A stretch of DNA of 13,330 nucleotides from Acidobacteriota bacterium (GCA_003224635.1 QHZK01000117.1:1-13330), one strand, 5' to 3'. Shown: positions 7,301 to 13,330, counted from the first letter of the stretch. Notes: generated by a model not told the origin, from the sequence alone. Made by a program: numbers and translations.

Positions 7301-7957
7301 TTACGTCCGGGGTTGGGCGTGCCCGTTGCCGCCGGCCAGCTCCCGAGCCTTCCGAGTCCAATCAAACTTTTTGGTGAGGAGCTCGATGGCTTGAGCGACC
7401 CGCCGCAGCCGGTCGGCCTCGCTGCGCACTGACAGAAGCTGCTGTTTGAAGGCAAGGTCTGCCGGAAGCAGAGCGGCGATTCGGAAGGAGAGATAATAGT
7501 CGCCGGGTCCGGGGAGGTCGATCGGGACCTCCAAGGCTTGGGGCGTTCGCCGCACAAACTCGCGCAACATGTCGCGGACGCGCTGGGTCTCCTTGTCGGT
7601 GGGCGCTTCGCTCTCCTCCGCGTCGTCGAAGAACACAACTCCGCCTTCGAGGTACGGTTTCTCGTCCGTGGTGTAGAGGACCTCGAACCGGCGTATCCCG
7701 GCGGTGAGAATGTCCAGCCGGCCGTCATCGTATCGCCGCGTGACTTCGAGAATGCGGGCGCTGCACCCCACCTTTTGCATCTCCCCTTCCCGCGCCAAGA
7801 CGACCCCAAACTCTTCCCGGTCGGAACCTCGGGACTGCGCTTCCAGACACTCGCCGATCATCCGCTTGTAACGGTCCTCGAAGACGTGCAGCGGCAGCGG
7901 CGCCTCGGGCAGCAGCACGACTTCGAGCGGAAAGAGGGGAAGCAAGACCTCGGCCAC
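7301..7957 (-). CDS. LON substrate-binding-domain protein (no protease domain)
   Basis: A 218-residue protein made almost entirely of the Lon N-terminal domain (PF02190 type). Conserved starts are LLPLFPLEVVLLPEAPLPLHVFEDRYKRMI (read in two parts), then EFGVVL and a GCSARILEVTRRYDDGRLDILTAG segment typical of this family. The ATPase and serine-protease domains of Lon are absent. Stand-alone proteins of this type are common and usually uncharacterised. The GTG at 7957 is preferred because it gives the family start MAEVLLPLFPLEV and has GGTGGGG upstream; an in-frame TTG at 7996 would add 13 residues. Confidence 0.88.
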   Translation of the reverse strand: MAEVLLPLFPLEVVLLPEAPLPLHVFEDRYKRMIGECLEAQSRGSDREEFGVVLAREGEMQKVGCSARILEVTRRYDDGRLDILTAGIRRFEVLYTTDEKPYLEGGVVFFDDAEESEAPTDKETQRVRDMLREFVRRTPQALEVPIDLPGPGDYYLSFRIAALLPADLAFKQQLLSVRSEADRLRRVAQAIELLTKKFDWTRKARELAGGNGHAQPRT

Positions 7958-8010
7958 GGCAAGACCCCACCGGCGAGATTGTAACACCGTTGCCAAGGGG
8001 CGGGCGTCAA

Positions 8011-8031
8011 TTGTCCTTTGTCCGTTGTCCT
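8011..8031. repeat. Heptamer tandem repeat (TTGTCCT-type)
   Basis: Three 7-bp units, TTGTCCT, TTGTCCG and TTGTCCT, in the gap upstream of the LON-domain gene. It is one of several heptamer arrays with differing units in this window. Confidence 0.6.
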
Positions 8032-8066
8032 TGGCCCCTTGCGCGGCGTAAAGTAAGTCGGGTAGC

Positions 8067-8132
8067 TCAGACCTGGATTTTCAGGTCAGCGGCTTTTTCC
8101 GCCAGTTCGCGCCAGACGGGGAAACCAACGAC
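8067..8132 (-). pseudogene. Probable 3' remnant of a lost gene
   Basis: On the minus strand this stretch reads AVVGFPVWRELAEKAADLKI, then QV and a TGA stop (8067-8069), a composition typical of a real protein C-terminus. The frame stays open upstream only through the palindromic element to a stop at 8211-8213, with no usable start. The simplest reading is that a gene was truncated and its front replaced by the repeat at 8133-8280. I do not recognise the family. The evidence is short and rests on amino-acid plausibility. Confidence 0.35.
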
Positions 8133-8280
8133 CGCAGACCTTACTGATGATTGCAGAATATGGTGACGACCTCTTCTGTAGCGGCGGTCTGCGACCGCCG
8201 TTTTCGGCGCTCACAGAGCGCCGCTACAGCGGGTCATCGTCACTGTATGTTGCAATTCTCAATAGAAGACGAAGTCTGCG
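8133..8280. repeat. Nested inverted-repeat element with cruciform core (MITE-like)
   Basis: Paired arms can be followed inward: CGCAGAC (8133-8139) with GTCTGCG (8274-8280), ATTGCA (8150-8155) with TGCAAT (8251-8256), and GTGACGA (8163-8169) with TCGTCAC (8237-8243). The core (8177-8228) is TGTAG/CTACA enclosing two 8-bp perfect hairpins, CGGCGGTC with loop TGC and CGGCGCTC with loop ACA, joined by TTTT. Arms outside the core are imperfect. No transposase is nearby. The whole resembles a non-autonomous miniature element built around an older palindromic unit. Confidence 0.65.
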
Positions 8281-8309
8281 CTACCGGACGCGGAGCGCAG
8301 ACGTTTTTT
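8274..8309 (+). terminator. Hairpin followed by T6, plus-strand orientation
   Basis: GTCTGCGCT (8274-8282) pairs perfectly with AGCGCAGAC (8294-8302) around an 11-base loop, and G then TTTTTT (8304-8309) follows on the plus strand. This is the shape of an intrinsic terminator reading rightward, but no plus-strand gene ends here. It covers the last seven codons of the minus-strand SUMF1 gene and could block antisense transcription, or may simply be repeat-derived. Confidence 0.4.
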
Positions 8310-9048
8310 CGACAACGTCCCGAACGACGCGAAATCCGTAGTCGGCGTACTCAAACGCGGGAGGGATGCTCGAGCGGGCGGCACAGTGGCTCACCTTGAT
8401 CTGGTGCCGCCACGAGCCGCCGCGCGAAGCGCGGCGCTCGCCCGCGGCCGGCCCGCGCGGATTGCGCTCGGGTGAGGCGGCGTAGTAGTTCTTGTCAAAC
8501 CAGTCGGCGCACCATTCGTGGACGTTTTCGGAAGTGTCGAAGAGGCCGTAGGGGTTCCGAGAGCCCCTGCCCACCGGGAGCGGACCCTTCACCTCGCCGC
8601 CCCAGCGCTCGACGTACTCGGGCCAGGAATGCGGCGGATCGTCTCCCCAAGGATAGAGGCGCCCTTCGCGGCCGCCGCGCGCCGCGCGCTCCCATTCAGC
8701 CTCGGTCGGCAGGCGATAACGCCGGCCGGTCAGGCCCGAGAGCCAGTCGCAGTACTTGACGGCCTCAAACCACGTCACCGCCACAACCGGTTGGTCGGGA
8801 TGGCTGAAGTCCGGATCGCGCCAGTGCTTCGGCGGCGGATGGCCCGTCGCTTCCATGAACACCATCCAGTCGCGGTTGCGGACTTGAACCACCGCCATCT
8901 CGAAAGCGTCCACCCAGACGCGATGCACCGGCTTTTCCTCGTCGCGGCCCGTCCCGCAACCCATGAGGAAATCACCGGAGGGGATCAGGACACATGCCGG
9001 CTCGGGGACTGGTTCTCCCGATTGCACCGGATTGGCAGCGGTGGTCAT
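8281..9048 (-). CDS. SUMF1/formylglycine-generating-enzyme-domain protein, catalytic Cys pair absent
   Basis: A 255-residue protein that is nearly all FGE-sulfatase (SUMF1/EgtB/PvdO) domain. Family landmarks are FLMGCGTGRDEEKPVHRVWVDAF (read in two parts), PVVAVTWFEAVKYCDWLS, YRLPTEAEWERAARGG, YPWGD, NPYGLFDTSENVHEWCADWF, SRGGSW and YGFRVVR. In true formylglycine-generating enzymes two cysteines follow RGGS; here the stretch is RGGSWRHQIKVSHCAAR, with neither cysteine in place, so copper-dependent formylglycine formation is unlikely. It has no signal peptide. The ATG overlaps the stop of the upstream membrane-protein gene (ATGA). The last seven codons and the stop lie in a palindromic repeat, beyond the conserved domain end. 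Confidence 0.87.
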   Translation of the reverse strand: MTTAANPVQSGEPVPEPACVLIPSGDFLMGCGTGRDEEKPVHRVWVDAFEMAVVQVRNRDWMVFMEATGHPPPKHWRDPDFSHPDQPVVAVTWFEAVKYCDWLSGLTGRRYRLPTEAEWERAARGGREGRLYPWGDDPPHSWPEYVERWGGEVKGPLPVGRGSRNPYGLFDTSENVHEWCADWFDKNYYAASPERNPRGPAAGERRASRGGSWRHQIKVSHCAARSSIPPAFEYADYGFRVVRDVVEKTSALRVR

Positions 9049-9434
9049 CGAGGGATTCGCAAGGCCAGGAGGAGGAAGCCGCCGGCCACAAGGACGACGA
9101 GCACAAAAAGGCCAAGAAAGGAGAGGAGGAGGGGAGGATATCGCCAGCGAGATGAGAAACTCGCAAAACCAGCCAGCCCGGTGCCCACCGGCAAGAACAA
9201 CAAGAACCCTAGAGATGTGCTGGGATGAACATACATAAACTTATCTTGCCTAGCGACGTGCAGGATGGTCATAACCCAGGCAACGCACAAGGAGAACCCA
9301 CAAGCAAACGCGATTCGGAATGCCGCTCGGGGAAAGACAAACCACCGCTTCGCCACCAGCAATGCGAGCTGGAGAATGGCAACTCCGGCGGAAACAAGCC
9401 AAAGGAGATTCATGGCTGCTGCAAAAGTACTCAT
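9045..9434 (-). CDS. Small four-helix membrane protein of unknown function
   Basis: A 129-residue protein with four predicted membrane segments at about residues 5-28, 38-60, 74-93 and 100-124, and little else. The ATG at 9434 is chosen over one at 9440 and over an extension to 9524, because GGAAGGG lies just upstream and the longer frame runs through non-hydrophobic sequence up to the divergent methyltransferase start. Its stop overlaps the SUMF1 gene start by 4 bp, so the two are co-translated and may act together. I do not recognise the family. Confidence 0.7.
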   Translation of the reverse strand: MSTFAAAMNLLWLVSAGVAILQLALLVAKRWFVFPRAAFRIAFACGFSLCVAWVMTILHVARQDKFMYVHPSTSLGFLLFLPVGTGLAGFASFSSRWRYPPLLLSFLGLFVLVVLVAGGFLLLALRIPR

Positions 9435-9477
9435 AGGCATCCCTTCCGCCCGGGCCGCCAGTAGCCGCTTTTCTCTA

Positions 9478-9506
9478 TTCACCCCGAGCGCCGAATCGGG
9501 TAAACT
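9478..9506 (+). promoter_or_regulatory. Possible sigma70-type promoter of the second methyltransferase
   Basis: TTCACC (9478-9483) and TAAACT (9501-9506) are separated by 17 bp and each matches the consensus at four of six positions. Transcription would start about 10 bases before the ATG, leaving no room for a ribosome site, and none is seen. This is suggestive only. Confidence 0.25.
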
Positions 9507-9523
9507 GCAAACCAGCGTCATCA

Positions 9524-10261
9524 ATGTCCAAGCATAAGGAAGCAGTCCAGAAGCAGTTTACCAAGACGGCGGACGCCTTTTCCACCTACGCCGTGCGCGA
9601 CACGCCGGAGGTCCTGGCCGAGAAGGTCGAGTTCATCAAGCCGCAGCCTACGGACCTCGCGCTCGACGTCGCCTGCGGGCCGGGGGCCCTGGCGCTCGCG
9701 CTCGCGCCGCGGGTGCGGTTCGCGCGCGGCATCGACCTGACCCAGGAGATGGTCCGGCGCGCGCGCCAGTTTCAGCGCGAGCGGAACATCCCGAACGCCG
9801 CCTTTGCTCGCGGCGAGGCCGAGCGCCTCCCATACCCGCCTGAGCTTGCGCTCAAGGAAATGGTCCGGGTGATGAAGCCCGAGGGACGCCTGGCGATCAT
9901 CGACACGCTGGGCCCCGAGAGCGACGCGAAATTCGAGCTCCACAACCGGATCGAGTCAATCCGCGACCCTTCGCACACGCAGTCGCTGCGGCTGACCACG
10001 TTCCTTCAAATGTTCGAGGAGCGCGGACTCGAAATCGCCCGCCAGGCGCTCAAGCGCCGCCAGCGTTCTTTTAACCAGTGGATGCTGCGCGCCGGAGTCG
10101 AGCCCTCACACAAGCGCTACCAGGAAACCCGCAAGCTGCTCGAAGAGTCCATCCCTGGCGACCGCGCCGGGTTCTCGCCTCAGCCGCAAGGCGACGACTT
10201 TCTCATCCTCCACAATGAGGGCATGTTCGTCCTAGTAGGCGGCACGAAGGCAAAAGGATGA
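9524..10261 (+). CDS. SAM-dependent methyltransferase with internal in-frame deletion
   Basis: A 245-residue relative of the methyltransferase at 6391-7173. Motif I ALDVACGPGALALALAPRV (47-65), the acidic Asp71 (GIDLTQEM), GEAERLPY (97-104) and the strand-5 segment EGRLAIIDTLGPE are present. Between LPY and the LKEMVRVMKPEG helix only five residues (PPELA, 105-109) remain, where the relative has 23 (the SFHLATCAYAFANFPDP region). About 18 residues, 54 bp, are therefore missing, including strand 4 and the loop that often forms the active site. The reading frame is preserved. Activity is doubtful. The last codons (AAAGGATGA) begin a heptamer repeat. It converges on the permease gene. Confidence 0.8.
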   Translation: MSKHKEAVQKQFTKTADAFSTYAVRDTPEVLAEKVEFIKPQPTDLALDVACGPGALALALAPRVRFARGIDLTQEMVRRARQFQRERNIPNAAFARGEAERLPYPPELALKEMVRVMKPEGRLAIIDTLGPESDAKFELHNRIESIRDPSHTQSLRLTTFLQMFEERGLEIARQALKRRQRSFNQWMLRAGVEPSHKRYQETRKLLEESIPGDRAGFSPQPQGDDFLILHNEGMFVLVGGTKAKG

Positions 10262-10364
10262 ACGATGAAGGGTAAAGGATGAAGGGTGAAGAATGAAGTA
10301 GGCACGGAGTCCGCGCTCGAGTTCATTTTCGTACTTCGTACTTCATCCTTCATCCTTCATCCTT
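10255..10364. repeat. Inverted pair of heptamer arrays, possible two-way terminator
   Basis: The left array (10255-10296) has about six units related to AGGATGA; the right array (10331-10364) has units GTACTTC twice and ATCCTTC twice plus a partial unit, i.e. the reverse complement type. Positions 10275-10300 can pair with 10339-10364 at 24 of 26 positions plus one G-U, with a 38-base loop. The array lies between convergent genes and contains the stop codons of both the methyltransferase (10259-10261) and the permease (10343-10345). Confidence 0.7.
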
Positions 10365-11779
10365 GCAAACGGCCATTCGTCCCGCACCTTGGCCCGCACA
10401 AGATATGCGGCGGTCCCCGCGAGTAACACGGCAAACGCAAAGATCAGCGGTTGCCGCGCCGCAGTAGAAAGCGCGTGCAGCCAGCTAGAGTTCTCCGGCA
10501 AGGTTCTCAAGGTCGACCAGGATTGCTGCGCCGCAGTCCCGAGCACGTAGAGCCATCCGAAGATGGAGACGACGCCCGGCACGGGATAGAACCACATTCG
10601 AAACGGCCGCTTGAGGTCGGGCGCGCGGCGGCGCAGCAGGAAAAAACCGATCGTCTGCGGCAGGTACTGGATCAGCACGCGCGTGGCAATCAGGCCGGGG
10701 ATGACCTCGTTCAGCTTGCCCAGGCTGAAGACGGACGCCGCCATGCCCAGCGCGATCAGCGAAACGTGAGGGAACTCGCCTTTAGGATGAAGCCGGGCGA
10801 AAACGCGGAAGAAGTTGCCGTCCGTCGCCGCCACGTAGGGGATGCGCGAGTAACCGAGCAGCAACGAGAAGGCCGAGGAAAAAGCAATCCAGAGCACCAG
10901 CGCGGTCATCAATTTTCCCGCCGCCGGCCCGTAAAGCGCCTCGACATAAGTGGAAGCGATGAACTTGCTGTCCAGAATCTGACGCCAGGGAATGACGCTC
11001 AGGAATGCAGAAGTCATGAAGACGTAGAGCGCGCCCACGGTGATGATCGAGAACATGATGGCGCGGGGAATCACGCGCCCCGGATCGCGGATTTCCTCGG
11101 CGAGGTAGCACACGTTGTAGTAGCCGAAGTAGTCGTACAGCGCGTAAAGCGTGGCGTGGCCGAGCCCCGCCCAGAAAATCCAGTTGAGGCGAAAGGCCTC
11201 GGGAGGAAAATCGAAGGGGCGGGCCGCGCTCAGGTGCGGGATGCCCGAGAGTACAATCCAAAGGCATCCGATGAGCACGCCACACACCAGCACCACCGAC
11301 ATTTTGCCGATGGTCCCGATTCGCCGATAGAGCAGCGCGACCAGCAGCAGGGGGAAAAGTCCGGCCACGGCTCGCTCGCCCCAGGCCGGCAGCGCGGGCG
11401 CCAGATAATGCAGGTAGCTCGCAAACCCGATACTGCCGCTCGCGACCGACAGCGGCGCCGAAAACATGATCTGCCAGACCATGAGGAACGACAGCCAGCG
11501 TCCGGCAGATTGCGGACCGAAGGCTTCGCGCAGATAGTTGTAACTGCCGCCGGCCTTGGGCAGCGCCGCGCCCAGCTCCGCCCACACCAGGCCGTCCGAA
11601 AACGCCACCAGCGCGCCGACAAGCCATCCCAGCATCGCCTGCGGCCCGCCCATGGCGGCGAGGAACAACGGAATGGTGATGTAGGGCCCGATGCCCACCA
11701 TGTCCGTAATGGCCAGCGCCGTCGCCTGCACCAGGCCGAGGTCGCGCCGCAGACTCGGTTGTGTGTCGGTATGTGGCAT
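10343..11779 (-). CDS. APC-superfamily amino acid permease
   Basis: A 478-residue inner-membrane transporter with about twelve helices. The family signature is clear: DLGLVQATALAITDMVGIGPYITIP at the unwound first helix (read in two parts), GWLVGALVAFSDGLVWAELGAALP and AGGSYNYLREAFGP, followed by GHATLYALYDYFGYYNVCYLAEEIRDPGRVIPRA (in parts), in which the acidic pair and DP turn are typical. Substrates are amino acids or related amines; specificity is not readable. The ATG at 11779 is chosen because upstream residues of the open frame come from heptamer repeats. The last five residues (MKDEG) and the stop lie in the GGATGAA array. It sits 8 bp after apbE on the same strand. Confidence 0.9.
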   Translation of the reverse strand: MPHTDTQPSLRRDLGLVQATALAITDMVGIGPYITIPLFLAAMGGPQAMLGWLVGALVAFSDGLVWAELGAALPKAGGSYNYLREAFGPQSAGRWLSFLMVWQIMFSAPLSVASGSIGFASYLHYLAPALPAWGERAVAGLFPLLLVALLYRRIGTIGKMSVVLVCGVLIGCLWIVLSGIPHLSAARPFDFPPEAFRLNWIFWAGLGHATLYALYDYFGYYNVCYLAEEIRDPGRVIPRAIMFSIITVGALYVFMTSAFLSVIPWRQILDSKFIASTYVEALYGPAAGKLMTALVLWIAFSSAFSLLLGYSRIPYVAATDGNFFRVFARLHPKGEFPHVSLIALGMAASVFSLGKLNEVIPGLIATRVLIQYLPQTIGFFLLRRRAPDLKRPFRMWFYPVPGVVSIFGWLYVLGTAAQQSWSTLRTLPENSSWLHALSTAARQPLIFAFAVLLAGTAAYLVRAKVRDEWPFARMKDEG

Positions 11780-11787
11780 TGTACGCT

Positions 11788-12891
11788 TCAGAGGGGAGCT
11801 TTCTTTACTTCCGGCCTTTGACCTTTGCCTTTTGACTTTGGATTTGCCTGCGCCACGGTTATTCGGCTGCCGCCGGCTGAAGGGAAACGCAGCTTCCACG
11901 AGCGAACACCTTGCGCCGTCTCCTTAACAAACAGCACTCCGGCGCCTGGGGCCGCCTTGACGAGCTCCAGTCCCCGTTCCAGACCAAGCACGCTGACGAC
12001 GGTTGCGAGTCCGTCCGAAGTCGTGCAATTCCTCGCCACAACCGTAACGCTCGATCGGCCGGTGAGCGCCACGCCGGTTTTCGGATTGACGATGTGCGAG
12101 TAACGAACGCCGCCGATCTCGACGTGCTGCTCGGCATCTCCAGACGTTGAGACCGCGGCGTCGCGAAGCAGGAGATTTTGGATTTTGGATTTTGGATTTG
12201 CGATTCCCGGCGGCTCCGGCGACGCGATGGCAATGCGCCAGCCCGCTTTGCCTGGAGGCGCGCTGCCCACTGCGATGTCGCCCCCTCCGGCGACCAGCGC
12301 GCTCTCAATGCCATACCGCTTGAGCGTGGCCAGAGCTTCATCCGCCGCGTAGCCCTTGGCGATGCCGCCGAGGTCGAGCAGCATCCCCGGCTTCAGGAGC
12401 TGGACTGTGCGCGCGGCGGGGTCGAGACGCAGTTTCTGGTAGCCTACGAGTTCGAGCGCCTTTGACAGACGCTCCGGGTCGGGCCCCTCGTGCCGGCGGC
12501 GGGCCCGTCGCCACAGTCGCACGACGGGTCCGACCGTGACGTCGAACGCTCCGTCCGACCGTTCGGCCAAGTCCTGGGCTGCGGCGAGCACGCGGAACAG
12601 GTCGTCGCTGACCGCGACCGGCGAGCCGCCCGCCCGCGCGCATAGCTGCATCAGCTCGCTCGTAGGCTTATAATCGCTCATGGCATTATCCATCTCGGCG
12701 ATGCGCTGAAAGGCTGCGTCGGAAGCGGCACGAGCGGCCTCGGCGTCTGGAGCGTAAAGGACGATTCTGAACAGAGTGCCCATGTGAGGTTGGGAGAACT
12801 CGAACCGCGTTAGACGGGATTCACCAACGAAGCCAGACGCTAATGCTGTGACCACCAAGCAGGCGCCGACCCAGGTTGGAGCGCGATTCAT
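11788..12891 (-). CDS. apbE: FAD:protein FMN transferase
   Basis: A 367-residue ApbE-family flavin transferase, which attaches FMN to Thr/Ser of exported redox proteins using FAD and Mg2+. The N-terminus (WVGACLVVTALASGF) is a Sec-type signal or anchor, without an obvious lipobox. Family motifs are HMGTLFRI (36-43), GAFDVTVGP (114-122), LDLGGIAKGYAAD (172-184), TSGDAEQHVEIGGVRYSHIVNPKTG (249-273, in parts) and TTSDGLATVVSVLG (290-303), with the metal-site Asp. Residues about 229-240 (GIANPKSKIQNL) are encoded by an in-frame heptamer repeat, and the tail after residue 347 (AQANPKSKGKGQ) by another. The ATG at 12891 gives the signal peptide; an extension to 12993 does not. No strong ribosome site is seen. 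Confidence 0.88.
   Translation of the reverse strand: MNRAPTWVGACLVVTALASGFVGESRLTRFEFSQPHMGTLFRIVLYAPDAEAARAASDAAFQRIAEMDNAMSDYKPTSELMQLCARAGGSPVAVSDDLFRVLAAAQDLAERSDGAFDVTVGPVVRLWRRARRRHEGPDPERLSKALELVGYQKLRLDPAARTVQLLKPGMLLDLGGIAKGYAADEALATLKRYGIESALVAGGGDIAVGSAPPGKAGWRIAIASPEPPGIANPKSKIQNLLLRDAAVSTSGDAEQHVEIGGVRYSHIVNPKTGVALTGRSSVTVVARNCTTSDGLATVVSVLGLERGLELVKAAPGAGVLFVKETAQGVRSWKLRFPSAGGSRITVAQANPKSKGKGQRPEVKKAPL
11815..11849. repeat. Heptamer tandem repeat at the apbE 3' end
   Basis: About five degenerate 7-bp units, CCTTTGA, CCTTTGC, CTTTTGA, CTTTGGA and TTTGCCT. They encode the Lys-rich tail of ApbE on the minus strand and lie beyond the conserved domain. Confidence 0.6.
12174..12208. 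repeat. In-frame heptamer tandem repeat inside apbE
   Basis: Three perfect GATTTTG units (12174-12194) followed by GATTTGC and GATTCCC. Three 7-bp copies equal seven codons, so a three-unit insertion keeps the frame. The encoded stretch sits in the loop between WRIAIASPEP and LLLRDAAVSTSGD of ApbE. Confidence 0.75.
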
Positions 12892-12972
12892 GGGAAATCT
12901 CGCGTCGTCAGATTCGCATCGTATCACCAAAGGCGACTCGAAAGCGGAGCCACCTTTCCGTGTGACACAGGG

Positions 12973-12980
12973 AAGGAGGT
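12973..12980 (+). promoter_or_regulatory. Strong ribosome binding site
   Basis: AAGGAGGT, a full anti-16S match, sits 7 bases before the ATG at 12988 and fixes the start of the right-edge gene. The 12892-12987 gap between this gene and divergent apbE should carry promoters for both; no clear -35/-10 pair was identified. Confidence 0.75.
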
Positions 12981-12987
12981 CACACCA

Positions 12988-13330
12988 ATGCACCTTACCA
13001 GGATGATCGCGATCTCCCTTTTGTCAGCCACTATGTCCTTTCCGAAAGAAAAGGAAAAGGTACAGTTGCCTCCGACGGCTCCCTTGCCGGACCGCGTGCT
13101 GCAGGCTAGGACCGTCATGGTCACATCAGAAGCGGACAAGCTCGTCTACGATCAGGCATATAGACGAGTTCAAGAATGGGGACGATTCCAACTCACTGGG
13201 GATCCTGAGAGGGCAGACGTGATCCTGATAATAAGGTCGGGCTATGGCCCACGGCCGCCACGCTGGCGGGACGTCTTGATACCGTATCCCTATCCCTATC
13301 CGTATCCCGGTTGGTCTTATCAAGACATTC
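12988..13330 (+). CDS. Secreted hypothetical protein, N-terminal part, Tyr-Pro repeat
   Basis: An open frame of 114 codons from an ATG with a near-perfect ribosome site, running off the right edge. It begins with a short hydrophobic leader (MHLTRMIAISLLSATMSF) suited to export. The following part, PLPDRVLQARTVMVTSEADK and QEWGRFQLTGDPERADVILI, looks like a small family I associate with Acidobacteriota in which a protein with a WGRF motif and a PxxADxIL segment follows a signal peptide; this is recollection, and the function is unknown. Near the edge, hexamers CCGTAT/CCCTAT (13282-13305) encode a YPYPYPYP stretch, suggesting a low-complexity surface or linker segment. The stop lies outside the window. 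Confidence 0.75.
   Translation, partial: MHLTRMIAISLLSATMSFPKEKEKVQLPPTAPLPDRVLQARTVMVTSEADKLVYDQAYRRVQEWGRFQLTGDPERADVILIIRSGYGPRPPRWRDVLIPYPYPYPYPGWSYQDI

Noticed and set aside
8056..8090. Second TAGCTCAG stretch followed by a GACCTG/CAGGTC hairpin
   Set aside because: It does not fold as a tRNA and is better explained as the end of the coding remnant on the minus strand.
7192..8302. CRISPR array
   Set aside because: The palindromic units differ in size and sequence and have no regular spacers.
8518..9228. Plus-strand open frame of 236 codons opposite the SUMF1 and membrane-protein genes
   Set aside because: It crosses both genes, is Arg-rich and has no recognisable motif.
10451..11821. 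Plus-strand open frame of 456 codons opposite the permease
   Set aside because: High-GC antisense shadow; composition is low-complexity (Arg, Gln, His, Glu) and the minus strand encodes an unmistakable APC permease.

Overview
The window looks like chromosomal DNA from a GC-rich soil-type bacterium, most likely an Acidobacteriota (Solibacter/Bryobacter-like) genome or metagenome contig. This rests on the gene mix: a PVA-dehydrogenase-like quinoprotein, a RhaT/RhaM sugar set, a lone LON-domain protein, a SUMF1 protein and a small secreted protein of a type I associate with this phylum. Heptameric tandem repeats in the gaps fit too. There is no rRNA or marker gene, so the taxonomy is inference. 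No phage, plasmid, CRISPR, transposase or complete tRNA was seen.

Layout. Positions 1-797 (+) hold the C-terminal part of a PQQ beta-propeller dehydrogenase cut by the left edge. It converges on a tight minus-strand block, 5516 to 833: 2-hydroxyacid dehydrogenase, HpcH/HpaI aldolase (4-bp overlap), TIM-barrel sugar isomerase/epimerase (11-bp overlap), SDR dehydrogenase and an RhaT-type symporter. A short ORF of unknown identity (5513-5749) overlaps the first gene by 4 bp. An L-rhamnose mutarotase (rhaM, 5971-6291, +) diverges from the block. Together these suggest uptake, anomer conversion, oxidation and retro-aldol cleavage of L-rhamnose or a related deoxy sugar without phosphorylation, although lactonase and dehydratase genes are not in view.

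From 6391 to 9434 come minus-strand genes: a methyltransferase, a LON substrate-binding-domain protein, and a SUMF1-domain protein overlapping a four-helix membrane protein by 4 bp. Two palindromic, multi-hairpin intergenic elements lie here (7192-7287 and 8133-8302). The second abuts what looks like the 3' remnant of a lost gene.

From 9524 a second methyltransferase (+), related to the first, appears to have lost about 18 residues of its catalytic fold in frame. It converges on an APC-family permease, which is preceded by an apbE flavin transferase. A divergent secreted protein runs off the right edge.

A recurring theme is repeats encroaching on genes: heptamer arrays or palindromes supply the last codons and/or stops of the second methyltransferase, the permease, ApbE and the SUMF1 protein, and one heptamer array lies in frame inside ApbE. 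I did not find a clearly new defence or mobile system. The best leads are the repeat/gene-end relationship, the two related cruciform elements, the internally deleted methyltransferase and the incomplete deoxy-sugar cluster.
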